From: Corbicula japonica
Lineage: Eukaryota > Mollusca > Bivalvia > Venerida > Cyrenidae
Assembly (NCBI GenBank): GCA_038501625.1
Contig: JAZAYU010000063.1
Span: 1,261,501 to 1,325,500 of the forward strand
Length of the DNA stretch: 64,000 nt
Direction of reading: 5' to 3'
Shown: positions 24,001 to 32,760 of the stretch, in pieces
Numbering within the stretch: the stretch's first letter is position 1
Layout: each line of letters starts with the position of its first letter
The notes under the pieces: model-generated
What the model was told of the DNA's origin: nothing
Databases searched by the model: none
Seen by the model: the letters and a program-made list of their open reading frames with translations, nothing else
Position numbers and translations under genes: made by a program

Positions 24001-26537
24001 TTATGACCATGCTTTTGATTACAAATACATGTTTATAATTATGCGAAAGCTATTTTTAAGAAAGAAATTTTCACATTTTTGTATGTTATCTGTTTATACC
24101 GTACTTGTGTCCAGAGAAAATATCAATAATATCATAAAAAAACACCTGAATAGCCCAGCATGTTTTTTGTGCTGACTATGTAGACAGTCACATAATATGA
24201 TAAACTCTATGAATATCTGTTGTTTTTTCAGGAACGCCTACGACATATTCAGCTTTTTTATGATTTTCCTAAATGCCAGCATCGGAATATTTATATTTCT
24301 AAAGCGCATTCTTGTTGGTGCATTTCTTGGAGTGTTTCTAATTCCGCGGATGGATCGTAGTCTACTTATGCGAGGGTATGAATCAATGGATCAGTGTAAG
24401 TGCTTTCTCTAATAGAACAAATATAAACCTCAAATTTTGTAGATGTAGCGTCAGGTTAGTTAAAATGAAAATTATTTAATTAATTACTACTAACATGTCA
24501 AGGGAATTTTTTTCATCAGTAACACACAGTTTTGGTTGCTGGTATTTTTTATAAAGAATAATATTTGTTGCAAATGTAATAAAAGCATTCTTTGATGCCA
24601 ATAGTGACTTTTAATAATAATTAACTATTCAAAATGTTATAAGAATCGAATTTAACAGTTTCGTTTACCACAATACAGTTTATTGACCATTATATTTAAT
24701 TTTAAATTTATTAATAATGAATCAACTTGATTTTAAACGCTATACGATGTCATAACATCACCACCATCATCATAGACACAAAACATTATTTCATAGAATA
24801 GCGAGTCTGCGTATCGTAATATTTCTGTTTCTGACATCCCTGTCCATTTTCTAAAAGAAATTGTCCTGTTAATTAGTATGTTTTGACATGTTTGACAAAG
24901 ATTCATACTTCAAACTCGGTTAACAAAGTCCATCTTTGTGTTAGCTGCCACTTACATTTTGCTTATTCCCGTCATACATAACAACAATTATTGAGACACA
25001 TAAAAATTAGATAAAGTGCTGGATAATGACTATTCTTGATATCTGTTACATCATCCATTAACTTTGGGTTTTAATTAAAAGAATATCTAGATACAATATA
25101 TTGTTGATCTTTAGACAACTTTTCCGCGAAATGCACAATTGAGTAGTGTCGCATGCTGAAACTAGGCTGAAGATTTTATAACTGAGATTAGAAGCCAGTC
25201 TCATATCAATCATCTGATTGGCCAAAATGGAGATTAAATTTATAATATTGGGACCTGAATGCGTGTTTTCATTGTTGGAGAAAGTAGTACATTTTTATAG
25301 GCGCTGTTTAATTATGAATGTACTATTATTTGTTAAAAATAGAGATCACATTAATTACAGGTTATGTAAACTACATCGGAATGCTAATGGTTGACGTCAC
25401 ACATAACCATCCGGTGATGCGTGTGTTTTGCTCATTACTAACAGCAGTTGTTGAGAAGAGTCAAGCAAGTAAACCTCTCGTGTCTACTGTAGAAAATCCG
25501 GAATATGGAAATGTCGGTTCTGTTCAAAGTGCATCACTGCACAGAAGTATACATGATCCGTTCATGTTGGAAATAGGTAACGTTATCTGTCTATGCAGAT
25601 GTTTTACTTGCAGTGAAAGGATAGACAACATATATTCAAATTAAATTTATAGAATCAAACTGGGAATTTAATTATTAACCACATAAATCCGGGTACGCTA
25701 CCGAGCTAGCCGGAACGACCCCAAACATTGTTGCGTGGATAACCCTGATAAACATGACGATCATTATATAAACAGCGGTAACCGAACTTTACCGAAAACA
25801 GTACTGACTGATTTTGAACGGATCGACTTTCTTCGGCCTCCTTATTTCCACAAACAAGGCCCAAGATCATAAAACTTAGATTTGAGATCAGTCTCAAAGC
25901 TCAAGGATCTGATTGGCTGAAATGGCGACTGGTCGCCATTTCAGCCAATCAGATGGTTGAGATTTGAGACTGATCTCCAGATTTAGTTTTATGATCTTTG
26001 GCTCAGTGCTAATAATATAAGTTACCAATGATATAGTCTTTAATTAAAACCTGACTATTGACGTTTCTTTCTTTCCTTTTTTGTAAAACGTATGCTGTAC
26101 CTATGTATCTCTACATGTTTATTGTTTTAACAGTTATACACTTGTCAAAGTTGTTATTTTAAAGGAAATGTACTTAGTAGTGAGCCAGAAGTTTTACTCG
26201 CTCGGTTATTTATTAATGTAACAACATTTTAGGAAACACAATGTCCAAAAGGCGTTGGTTGCTGGCATATACATTGCTTCGAAATCAAGGACTAATATCA
26301 GCAAGAAGACAGGGTTCGTCTGATAATTCCAGTGCAGATTTGGATGACATTCGATGTACGGATACGGAAGCAGTTGTAGACAACGATAATTTTGATGAAA
26401 GCTGGAGATTTTCATTCAGATGTTGCAAGAATTATAAGTGCGCAATTCCGTCGAATATCATTATGAATTTGATTGCCCTCATAGTTCTAATATCGATCTT
26501 GTTTATCTACGTAGGTTTGAAAGCTATGTTGGCCTAA
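8960..26537 (+). CDS. STRA6: STRA6-like receptor (retinol transporter family), 17 coding exons
   Basis: Multi-pass membrane protein of the STRA6/RBPR2 family; vertebrate STRA6 binds plasma retinol-binding protein and moves retinol across the plasma membrane. Coding exons: 8960-9049, 9600-9685, 14872-14999, 15481-15601, 16561-16627, 17272-17400, 17601-17689, 18586-18697, 19620-19713, 20244-20319, 20790-20871, 21617-21665, 22007-22124, 23107-23223, 24232-24395, 25361-25576, 26233-26537. All junctions are GT-AG, phases match, total 2,043 nt = 680 residues plus stop (human STRA6 is 667). Landmarks that align with human STRA6 include the KPDLCGGRPALV region, YVRNLLRKR, NVPGFRFP, LYKGDRSFIP, PRMDRSLLMRGYESMD, HNHPVMRVFCSLL and RRWLLAYTLLRN. 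An N-glycosylation sequon lies at residue 3. Odd points: the segment between exons 8 and 10 is about 24 residues shorter than the vertebrate RBP-binding loop region, and a hydrophobic tail (about 654-680) follows the usual end. Expression and ligand are not known. Confidence 0.9.
9600..9685 (+). CDS. STRA6: STRA6-like exon 2 (residues 31-59)
   Basis: Acceptor TTATAG, donor GTATAT, ends in phase 2. It encodes the hydrophobic VVIIIILSFL then a basic KRKTLKPD and CGGRPALV, matching the region after TM1 of vertebrate STRA6 (RRRQLWPDCVRGRP in human). Confidence 0.85.
9710..14531. repeat. ~4.8-kb minisatellite, ~32-bp unit, in intron 2
   Basis: About 150 head-to-tail units of about 32 bases with consensus near GGAAAAGTGTCTATGGCG + AGGCGCACGTCCTA. 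Variation is mostly at a few positions (TCTATGG/TCTAAGG/TCCATGG, GGGGCAC/GGCGCAC, CACGTCC/CACATCC). The first ~1 kb is more diverged, with unit-length changes and a G run near 10371. It is markedly GC- and CpG-richer than its surroundings. It fills nearly all of intron 2 of the STRA6-like gene (9686-14871). Open frames on both strands here are by-products of the repeat. Confidence 0.97.
12151..14196. repeat. 1,023-bp higher-order duplication inside the minisatellite
   Basis: 12151-13173 and 13174-14196 are adjacent direct copies of about 32 units each. They carry the same rare unit variants in the same order, e.g. GGCCACGCGCCCATTC and ACAGCGAGGGTCACG. I noticed only a handful of differences (for example near 12682/13705 and 12864/13887), so the duplication is recent. 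Confidence 0.93.
14590..14795 (+). repeat. dispersed repeat family C, partial copy
   Basis: Resembles 51889-52284: GTGTGTCG, GCGATACATAGGGATCGCTTTGTC, TTTTCCATTCTTAATATTTTCTTCAT, TATTGCTTATGACA, and TTTAGGTCAGGGTCTCATTTGATG occur in the same order. Lies in intron 2 between the minisatellite and exon 3. Confidence 0.6.
14872..14999 (+). CDS. STRA6: STRA6-like exon 3 (residues 59-102)
   Basis: Acceptor CACTAG, donor GTGAGT, phase 2 to 1. It encodes PLGFLDEPENRW and the second membrane segment. The join to exon 2 across the minisatellite-filled intron preserves the frame and the family alignment. Confidence 0.88.
15481..15601 (+). CDS. STRA6: STRA6-like exon 4 (residues 102-142)
   Basis: Acceptor TCTTCTAG; the donor is a weaker GTTTGT. 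Ends in phase 2. It encodes a membrane segment and MTSRHKLAGSIVGLLYS, aligned with ATAGHTAAHLLGSTLSW of human STRA6. Confidence 0.85.
16561..16627 (+). CDS. STRA6: STRA6-like exon 5 (residues 142-164)
   Basis: Acceptor ACTATAG, donor GTAAGT, ends in phase 0. A small exon encoding a Cys-rich CGFELYFCVETIRC segment in the position of the family's inter-helix region. Confidence 0.8.
16855..17235 (+). repeat. dispersed repeat family A, diverged copy in intron 5
   Basis: Follows 31134-31620 in order: GGCGTTTACTATAATATGCAGG, TCAGATCCCCTATCAAA, AAACCCATTATTTTATCTGG, CGCTGAACATGGAATGG, GGCTCAATCAAACCAAGCCTG and the CTTTC...TTCC end. It ends about 35 bases before exon 6. Confidence 0.75.
17272..17400 (+). 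CDS. STRA6: STRA6-like exon 6 (residues 165-207)
   Basis: Acceptor TTACTACAG, donor GTATTA, 43 codons in phase 0. It encodes a hydrophobic membrane segment followed by a basic Lys/Arg/Cys stretch. Confidence 0.82.
17601..17689 (+). CDS. STRA6: STRA6-like exon 7 (residues 208-237)
   Basis: Acceptor GATTGCAG, donor GTACGA, ends in phase 2. It encodes YVRNLLRKRQRN, matching YLRNLLCRKK of vertebrate STRA6, a conserved cytoplasmic loop. Confidence 0.87.
18586..18697 (+). CDS. STRA6: STRA6-like exon 8 (residues 237-274)
   Basis: Acceptor ATTTTAG, donor GTAAGT, ends in phase 0. Encodes NVPGFRFPISIMISTFMSG, aligned with the conserved QPGFHLPLKLVLSATLTG of human STRA6, then a membrane segment. Confidence 0.9.
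18724..18815. repeat. foldback element, AAGGTTATAAAACTGAG family, copy 2
   Basis: Nearly complete palindrome: AAGGTTATAAAACTGAG at the left, CTCAGTTTTATAACCTT at the right, and an inner inverted pair AAGTCTCAAATCTCA / TGAGATTTGAGAC. It sits 26 bases after the donor of exon 8. Confidence 0.85.
19620..19713 (+). CDS. STRA6: STRA6-like exon 9 (residues 275-306)
   Basis: Acceptor CTTTTCTAG, donor GTATGT, ends in phase 1. Membrane segment then a short loop. The long extracellular RBP-binding loop of vertebrate STRA6 would follow here but is not present in this exon or at the start of exon 10. Confidence 0.82.
20244..20319 (+). CDS. STRA6: STRA6-like exon 10 (residues 306-331)
   Basis: Acceptor TTTATCCAG, donor GTAAGC, phase 1 to 2. 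Encodes a membrane segment ending in YLFLMNYK, at the level of human TFLVLMRSL. Confidence 0.83.
20790..20871 (+). CDS. STRA6: STRA6-like exon 11 (residues 331-358)
   Basis: Acceptor TTTTCTTAG, donor GTGAGA, ends in phase 0. Encodes RDMLLLYKGDRSFIPS and a Ser/Pro-rich stretch, aligned with NLRALHRGAALDLSPLHRS in human STRA6. Confidence 0.86.
20938..21063 (+). repeat. dispersed repeat family B, 3' fragment
   Basis: AACCATGCTCTCTCCCTCT...CTTGACTGTGTGGGGAGGC...GAATGTGGCGATTC matches the 3' part of family B and the fragment at 60541-60668. Lies in intron 11. Confidence 0.75.
21617..21665 (+). CDS. STRA6: STRA6-like exon 12 (residues 359-375)
   Basis: Acceptor ATTGAAG, donor GTAGGT, ends in phase 1. 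Short exon beginning the next membrane segment (GMRFIGTSITGMIW). Confidence 0.8.
22007..22124 (+). CDS. STRA6: STRA6-like exon 13 (residues 375-414)
   Basis: Acceptor TTTTTCAG; donor GTGCGT chosen over a GT two bases upstream because only it gives phase 2, which the next exon needs. Encodes a membrane helix and a loop ending MEWLV. Confidence 0.82.
23107..23223 (+). CDS. STRA6: STRA6-like exon 14 (residues 414-453)
   Basis: Acceptor GTTAAAG (weak polypyrimidine tract), donor GTAATA, ends in phase 2. Encodes YPVCMIIIFKVQTFLIGRFF and a polar loop, matching [20 protein letters not shown] of human STRA6. Confidence 0.84.
23641..23935 (+). repeat. dispersed repeat family A, diverged copy in intron 14
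   Basis: Shares AAACCCATTCTATTATC, GAAGTTTCCATTGC, GAGTTGCACTCAGCCCG.AGCTAG, GTACTATGCATTT and the AATCAAACCAA block with the family A copies at 31-32 kb. Confidence 0.65.
24232..24395 (+). CDS. STRA6: STRA6-like exon 15 (residues 453-508)
   Basis: Acceptor TTTTTTCAG, donor GTAAGT, ends in phase 1. Encodes the last conserved membrane region and PRMDRSLLMRGYESMD, aligned with the LGQMDLSLLPP...D region of vertebrate STRA6. Confidence 0.9.
25167..25252. repeat. foldback element, AAGGTTATAAAACTGAG family, diverged copy 3
   Basis: GAAGATTTTATAACTGAGAT at the left, CAGTCTCATATCAATCATCTGATTGGCC in the middle, and GATTAAATTTATAATATTGGG at the right. Same plan as the copy at 25859 but decayed. Intron 15. 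Confidence 0.6.
25361..25576 (+). CDS. STRA6: STRA6-like exon 16 (residues 508-580)
   Basis: Acceptor ATTACAG, donor GTAACG, phase 1 to 1. Encodes YVNYIGMLMVDVTHNHPVMR and VFCSLL, matching [23 protein letters not shown] in human STRA6, then a variable polar region. Confidence 0.92.
25859..26002. repeat. foldback element, AAGGTTATAAAACTGAG family, full palindrome (copy 4)
   Basis: About 70-base arms are nearly perfect inverted copies, from CCAAGATCATAAAACTTAGA to its complement. The centre reads GGCGACTGGTCGCC. Located in the last intron of the STRA6-like gene, about 230 bases before exon 17. Confidence 0.88.
26233..26537 (+). CDS. STRA6: STRA6-like exon 17, terminal (residues 580-680)
   Basis: Acceptor CATTTTAG; stop TAA at 26535. 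Encodes RRWLLAYTLLRN, the conserved C-terminal motif (RWGLAYTLLHN in human). It then continues with an acidic region, a Cys cluster (FRCCKNYKC) and a hydrophobic stretch from about residue 654 to the end that vertebrate STRA6 lacks. Confidence 0.9.
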
Positions 26538-26574
26538 CTGCGCACTGTTGTTCACTTAATAGGCAAGATTTGAG

Positions 26575-26580
26575 AATAAA
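26575..26580 (+). terminator. STRA6: polyadenylation signal AATAAA
   Basis: Canonical AATAAA 38 bases after the stop codon of the STRA6-like gene. This would give a very short 3'UTR; further signals may exist downstream. Confidence 0.55.
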
Positions 26581-26999
26581 TATCCTTTGAAGTAGCATTT
26601 AAAAAAAATGTATTTTGCAACAAAGCATGCTAACTTTGTATGACATTTAATCAATTGTCCGAATATGCATTTTTATTAAAAAAAATATATTGCAAGTTAT
26701 GAACGCATTATATGTGTGTTAAATAATAAGGGAAATATCTAGCGTATTTATTAAAAACGAAATCTGATCAGTTTGTTAAGGAGGTATAAGCAGTTGACCA
26801 GCTTGGTACACGAATGTCGTTTATATTGCAAGGTCTACTAGTAAACTGCTATGTGTTTAAGTCCTTCTATCATTTTTTTGGACGGAGATGAATGCACATG
26901 ATATAGATATTGCTTTAATCTTTTATTCAAATGTTATTTTAATAATTATCTGTAATTCAAATGCTATTTTAATATTATCACTATCATCGTGTTCTTGCT
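26581..26999. other. non-coding stretch downstream of the STRA6-like gene
   Basis: AT-rich, with a near-duplicate pair AATCTTTTATTCAAATGTTATTTTAAT / CTGTAATTCAAATGCTATTTTAAT around 26917-26972. No gene seen. Confidence 0.4.
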
Positions 27000-27395
27000 G
27001 ATTTTACTCCAGGTGCTCTGGTCTCGGTAAGATCATTGAGTACCCGCCCTTTGGCTTTGCAATGCTATTAGCTTCTTATGTTTTATATGTTTGTGTGCTT
27101 TTGCATGCAACATTGTTGAGCCGATGGGTGGGTTGGAGTTATTTCAAGTGTGAGGTTGGTGCACCCTAGAACCTGGTTTAAACCCCCAGTGGCAATTTGT
27201 TTTGCCACTGACAGTTTCAAGGCGGTATCCCCAAAGGTTCTCTTTTTCGTTAGTTGTTTGTGGCGTCCTATTTGAATTGACATGCTTATGACAAACATGC
27301 TCTTTCTCTTCCTCTCTTCTTTTTCGCTGCGTGGGGAGGGTGTGTTTTGTGAGTGTGGCGATTCCTGATATGCATATATTACCTTTTTTCACTGG
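27000..27395 (+). repeat. dispersed repeat family B, fullest copy
   Basis: Starts near GCTCTGGTCTCGGTAAGATC and continues through GAGTACCCGCCC, GCATGCAACATTGTTGAG, GTTGGTGCACCCTAGAACC, CCAGTGGCAATTTGTTTTGCC, GGTTCTCTTTTTCGTTAG, GTGTGGCGATTCCTGATATG. No coding capacity. The start is reminiscent of a structured RNA head, but I could not place convincing Pol III A and B boxes, so SINE versus MITE stays open. Confidence 0.75.
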
Positions 27396-28065
27396 TAAAA
27401 ATACATTTTCTTTTTATTTTATGCTTTCAGTGCAAAATATGCGTTAACAGAAAACTTGCATAATGGCGCCAGTTATTTATAACGTTATGACGTCATATAG
27501 CCAAACTTTTTCTGAACGTTCTCATTCGGAACCTAATGTGTGTTTGGGTACCAACGTGAAAAAAAACAGTGAAGATAGAAATGGTATTCCACTGTTTGTA
27601 AACCGTGAAATAACAATTTTATTTCACCAAGAAAGTTCTATTATCAACTAGAAAGAATAAAATAAACACTAATAACATTGATTTGTTAGCTGGAACTGCA
27701 TCTTGCAGTTTAAGAGAGGTATTTTTCTTTTTAATCTATAACCTAGCAATGACAGAAGGAGCAACGCCATAAGGTCTCAACAAAGAAATCAGACATGATG
27801 CATGACGGATTTACAGACATAGCCTGTTACCATGTTCTCTACCCTATTTTCTTCGAAAATGCAGGAGCGATAACCAACTGTATTGCCTTGTTTCTTCCAA
27901 AGTTATTGCCCTTTGTTGATAAGCTTGATCGCGCTTGCAAATTATTCCTGAGAAATGCACATATACGGAGGACATCAGAAATGGAGGGAATCTGTAACAA
28001 TCGCTTATCATGACAGATCTGTTACTGCTGTTGATAATTAAGGTGATTATGGAGTTTTGGCTTGA

Positions 28066-28125
28066 GAATGAGAGAGAAAGTGAGAGAGAGAGAGATAAGA
28101 GAGAGAGGCAGACAAAGACAGAGAT

Positions 28126-28180
<55 letters not shown>

Positions 28181-28215
28181 AAGAGGGACAGAGACAAAGC
28201 CAGAGAGACAGAGAG
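28066..28215. repeat. (GA)n microsatellite
   Basis: Imperfect GA/GAGA repeats with a pure core at about 28131-28172. Open frames here in both strands, rich in Ser/Leu or Arg/Glu, are by-products. Confidence 0.95.
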
Positions 28216-28792
28216 ACAAAGAAAGTTAGTGGGCTATTATGGATACGCATTTCTTAATGCATAAAAAGGAAAAGAAATCAGAATTTTATAAAATAGTAAA
28301 CAATAATAAACCTAGTTCATGTATGACCATAAAACTAGTTATTTTGTGTACGTTGCCTTAGGCTTGTCATTATGACTATTGTAAACTATACTACTAATCT
28401 TATATTTGTTTCCGCATTTATCTGAATTATGTTCCTGTTAGTTTGTTTTCGTTTTTCCCTCATTTGAACGAAGTCAAACAATCTGCAGATTTAGACCATT
28501 TGCATAAGTTACTAAAGAAATTTAAACTTTGTTTCAATTATCAAGAGCTCAATCTTTCTTATGTGGTAACAATAGACGACTTGTTCATAATATTACATCA
28601 ATATTACGTCAGAAAAAGAAAACACGACCCAAACCCCAAAATTCATAATTTTTATACGTTTTATTCAAATTCTTGTTTTGTCTTCTCGTAGATGCGAAAT
28701 TTCAGTCATTTAGTGATTAAATTTAGTTTTTTATGAAATTTAATTAAAGTGACTTCCATATTAAATGTTTCTTTGGTAGCCATTCTTTAATT

Positions 28793-28862
28793 TTGCCTTT
28801 GGCGTTGTCTGTGATCTGCAGGATTTATATTCTTAGATCCCCTGTCAAAATTCTATTCTGTA
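28793..28862 (+). repeat. dispersed repeat family A, 5' part of a split copy
   Basis: TTTTGCCTTTGGCGTTGTCTGTG...CTGCAGGATTTATATTCTTAGATCC...CCTGTCAAAATTCTATTCTGT matches 31219-31288. The 3' part of the same family occurs at 29520-29620, suggesting later insertion between them. Confidence 0.7.
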
Positions 28863-29104
28863 TTTCATTTAATATATTTATAAACACCAACTTAAGTTTT
28901 CTAGAGAATGAAAGGCCACAGCAGCTTATAATAAGCTTATAAAAGGACCAATACGAAATCTTATTTTGTAACACATGACCGTAATTTTTTCTGAAGTCTA
29001 AAACTAGATCTGCAGTTTTGTTTGAACCTCTATTACACATTGAATTCACAAAATAGACATTGATATCCAAATTTAAAAAACAAAGTCGATTGTTTACTTT
29101 TTTA

Positions 29105-29312
29105 CAACCTGGTTTAGCCCCCAGTGGCAAATTGTTTATGCCAAGTCGATACCATCTACCTCTCTGTGTTTTTATCCTTTTCGCTAGTTTTTTGTTGTGT
29201 CTTATTTGAAAATGATTATCTTATTATCCCATTTTCATTTCTTCTCTCTACACTTGGCTGCTTGGACTGGTTGTGGTTTCTGGATTTGGCAGAACATTGA
29301 TATTTCACTTCT
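29105..29312 (+). repeat. dispersed repeat family B, partial copy
   Basis: CAACCTGGTTTAGCCCCCAGTGGC, AAATTGTTTATGCCA, TTTTCGCTAGTTTTTTGTTG and a decayed 3' part. It lies between the two halves of a family A copy. Confidence 0.6.
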
Positions 29313-29519
29313 ATAATATTTATTAACATCAGCAGGGAATTCAAAAGGTAATCAAATTTACTATTAAGAACAGCGTGAACAAATAAAAAAGTAAATCCTA
29401 GGTAAAGCCGAGGTACAGCCGTTCATAAAAAGATAACTCTCCTTAACTGGGCGCACCAACAATAAACTTAACTTTGAAGAGTTTAAAACTTGCATTGGTC
29501 AGCATTTATGAGTTTTTGA

Positions 29520-29620
29520 AGGTTTCTATGAAATCTTGAACAGGTTCAATGAAACCGAGCCTGAAGTATATCCATATCTATCGTGTTTGGTGGCTTTCAA
29601 AGTTCCCATTTCATCTATTT
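29520..29620 (+). repeat. dispersed repeat family A, 3' part of a split copy
   Basis: CAATGAAACCGAGCCTGAAG...TATCCATATCTATCGTGTTTGG...CTTTCAAAGTTCCCATTTCATCTATTT matches the 3' end of family A at 31532-31617. Confidence 0.65.
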
Positions 29621-29624
29621 AAAA

Positions 29625-31133
29625 AAAAGGTAGACGCTCGTTGGTTATTATTTATTGCTGCCATCGTTTTTGCTGATAAACTGCTCTCTGTTCTTTCAAA
29701 GTTCAAGGAGTACTTGCATTCAACAATTTTGAGGAGATGAAATAATTGAAGCTGAATTAAATAAGCAACATGTACTTATTTGCACATAAGTAGGCCCATA
29801 GGCGAGGTTGAGATCAGAGACTTATTTCCTTTCTCAGTTGTAACATCTTCAATTATATTAAATATTATAAAATATTTTTATAACATCCGAATATTTCATA
29901 CAGGACGTTCATAGCATTCAGCAAATATATAAGGTTATTGTAAATTATCCTTAATGATGGAAACGTGTTATTTTTGTAATGGTTGCTTTTCTGTGAGTTT
30001 AATGTGCGAGATTTTGAAGAATTTCGCTTAAATGTCTAATAATTTTTGAAAGTTTTCATTTCACATTCTGTAAACGAATTCAGAATTTGACAGGCAAAGC
30101 ACACTTGATAGTCAACGCAAATAACATCAACATGAACAGGAAAATGTTGGTTGACCTTTTATTTTTGTTTTCGTCAATCCACAATCCAGGCTACACGATT
30201 TTATGTTCTTACGATTGTAACTACACCACTAAATGTTAACGGAAGATAAAGAACAATTTAAGAAGTTAAGTTATCTTGTAAATCATTAAGCTAGCAGTTA
30301 TGGTTATAAAGAATTCACGCAATGTATGACGAAGCATTTGTCTTTTAAGTATAATTTTAATGGAGAGGAAACATGAACATCATTACTATGGCACTAGTAT
30401 CCACATCGTTGTTAATGCTAAAACTGTTTGTATTTTAAGCTCTTATTTCCTGGCCATTCTTGCACAAAGCAAGTACGTTTGACCATTCCTAATCGAACAT
30501 CATGTGAGCTCGATAGAGATTTTGATCATGTATTCACAAATTAAGGAAAACATTAGGCAAGTTTTATCGCCGATACACATATTTAATTCAAATATGCAGG
30601 TGCAGTTTAAAATCACTATTGCGACAAGGTATTTCACAGCCAAATCAAGTCAAATCTTTAATTCCGCCATGAAGGAAATAATAGAACATCATAATATATA
30701 AACAGTTACATTAAGTGCAAAATATAAACAATACATGTATTCAGTAAAACAGTAATAAATATAATACGATTTTAAGGAACTCCGTATTAGCTCGTTAACG
30801 ACGGCTAACTTTAAGTTCGTAATCTATTTGTGATCAACAATCGCTTACTTCTGTAAGCCATACATACACAGTACTGTTTTTACATTTGAGTTAGAAGTTC
30901 ACTCGGCGAGCGAACACGTGATGACAGCCGTCCGTACAAATTTATGGCATATGGATACGAGCAGATCCTGATCGGGTGGAGCATTATGAACTTGCATTCC
31001 TAACGCTAATAGATAGAAATTGTATAACTGTTTATAAAATCGTTGTTTAGTGACGATTTGTCGAACGTTTCATATATTTCTGTGAACAATTGGTCCCGAA
31101 GTAATGCTGTGTAAGAACATGATGCTATAGATT
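29625..31133. other. non-coding stretch
   Basis: No gene or recognised repeat. Short open frames have no recognisable content. Confidence 0.4.
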
Positions 31134-31620
31134 ATAGATGGGTGGTTTCAATATCCCAACCTATACAGATTCGGATATTGTGCAATCACCCCGAGGATAT
31201 ACTTCCTGCTTTTTCAGTTTTGCCTTTGGCGTTGTCTGTGATATGCAGGATTTATATTCTCAGATCCCCTGTCAAAATTCTATTCTGTTTAGTTCCGCCC
31301 ATTGTTTTCTCGTTTAGGGCAAACCCATTCTTTTATCTGGGGACCATTCGCCGCTGAACATAGAATGGTATTAATCTGAAAATACCGCATTGAAGGTTCC
31401 ATGTTCACCGCCATACGCATTCCATCTTTTGGGCTGGATCCAAATTGTACTGTTTATTGGTGTAAACATTGAGTTGCGCTCAACCCGGGGCTAGGCGGCG
31501 TGGGCAGTACTATGCATTTCCATAACTGCCCATGAACAGGCTCAATCAAACCGAGCCTGCAATATTTTCATATTTGTCGTGTTCGTCGGCTTTCAAAGTT
31601 CCATTTTCATCTATTTCAAT
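31134..31620 (+). repeat. dispersed repeat family A, direct copy 1
   Basis: About 487 bases, from TAGATGGGTGGTTTCAATATCC to TTTTCATCTATTTCAAT. It repeats at +656 with about 95% identity by eye. No open frame of note, and it lacks terminal inverted repeats that I can see. Confidence 0.85.
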
Positions 31621-31789
31621 ATCACGGTAGCGTTGTTTATGCCCTGTGGCGGCTGTAAAAAGTCTCCCCGTACATTCAATATATGTGCTGTTATCTGTTA
31701 CGTCCTTTGAAGGTCGTTGAGCACGATACCTATGTACTAAGTCAATAATACTTCTAAAATGGCTTTTGTTTTCATATTTCGGCCAGTTT

Positions 31790-32280
31790 ATAGATGGGTG
31801 GTTTCAATATCCCAACTTATACAGATTCGGATATTGTGCAATCACCCCGAGGATATACTTCCTGCTTTTTAAGTTTTGCCTTTGGCGTTGTCTGTGATAT
31901 GCAGGATTTATATTCTCAGATCCCCTGTCAAAATTCTATTCTGTGTAGTTCCGCTCATTGTTTTCTCGTTTCGGGCAAACCCATTCTTTTATCTGGGGAC
32001 CATACGCCGCTGAACATGGAATGGTATTTACAGTATCTGAAAATACCGCATTGAAGGTTCCATGTTCACCGCCATATGCATTCCATCGTTTGGGATGGAT
32101 CCAAATTGTATTGTTGATTGGTGTAAATATTGAGTTGCTCTCAACCCGGGACAAGGCGGCGTGGGCAGTAAAAAGCATATCCATTACTGCCCTTGAACAG
32201 GCTCAATCAAACCGAGCCTACAATATTTTCATATTTGTTTTGTTCTTCGGCTTTCAAAGTTCCCTTTTCATCTATTTCAA
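31790..32280 (+). repeat. dispersed repeat family A, direct copy 2
   Basis: Same order and ends as 31134-31620. A small difference is an extra CAGTA-like insertion near 32032. The ~170 bases between the two copies are unrelated. Confidence 0.85.
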
Positions 32281-32689
32281 AGATCAAGTTCAATATTGCT
32301 GATCAAAGTTCATGTCATTTTATCCAGCACCTTAATTGTACATATATTGACCAATCTTCTTTAAGTTTAGCATGAATGTAAACATGAGTAAGATCGAGTT
32401 TAACGTCAAACTTCTAGTTCAAATATATCCTATATCAAAGGACACATTTGAAGGTCAAATGTCCTGTCAGATTTTGTCTGGACCATAACTTTGGTTTAAA
32501 CAGTATTTATTCAAGTAAATGCACATATAATAATATAATACAATGAAAATAATGTCATGTTATGGATTAAAGAACAAGCGAAAACGCTTATATAAACTCT
32601 TCTCCATGGGTAGTTAAATACAATACATTATTTGTGCATATATTTGTCCGGTAAAAATATCGTTTTAGAAGTACAATAACGGAGAGAAG

Positions 32690-32700
32690 AAGGGAGAGAG

Positions 32701-32747
<47 letters not shown>

Positions 32748-32760
32748 GAGAGAAGAGAGG
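32690..32760. repeat. (GA)n microsatellite at the LINE 3' end
   Basis: AGAGAGATAGATAGAGAGAG... on the plus strand. It follows directly on the 3' end of the minus-strand LINE, so it may have begun as, or been seeded by, that element's simple-repeat tail. Confidence 0.9.

Noticed and set aside
27844..28264. Ser/Leu-rich and Arg/Glu-rich open frames
   Set aside because: By-products of the (GA)n microsatellite; no start context or homology.
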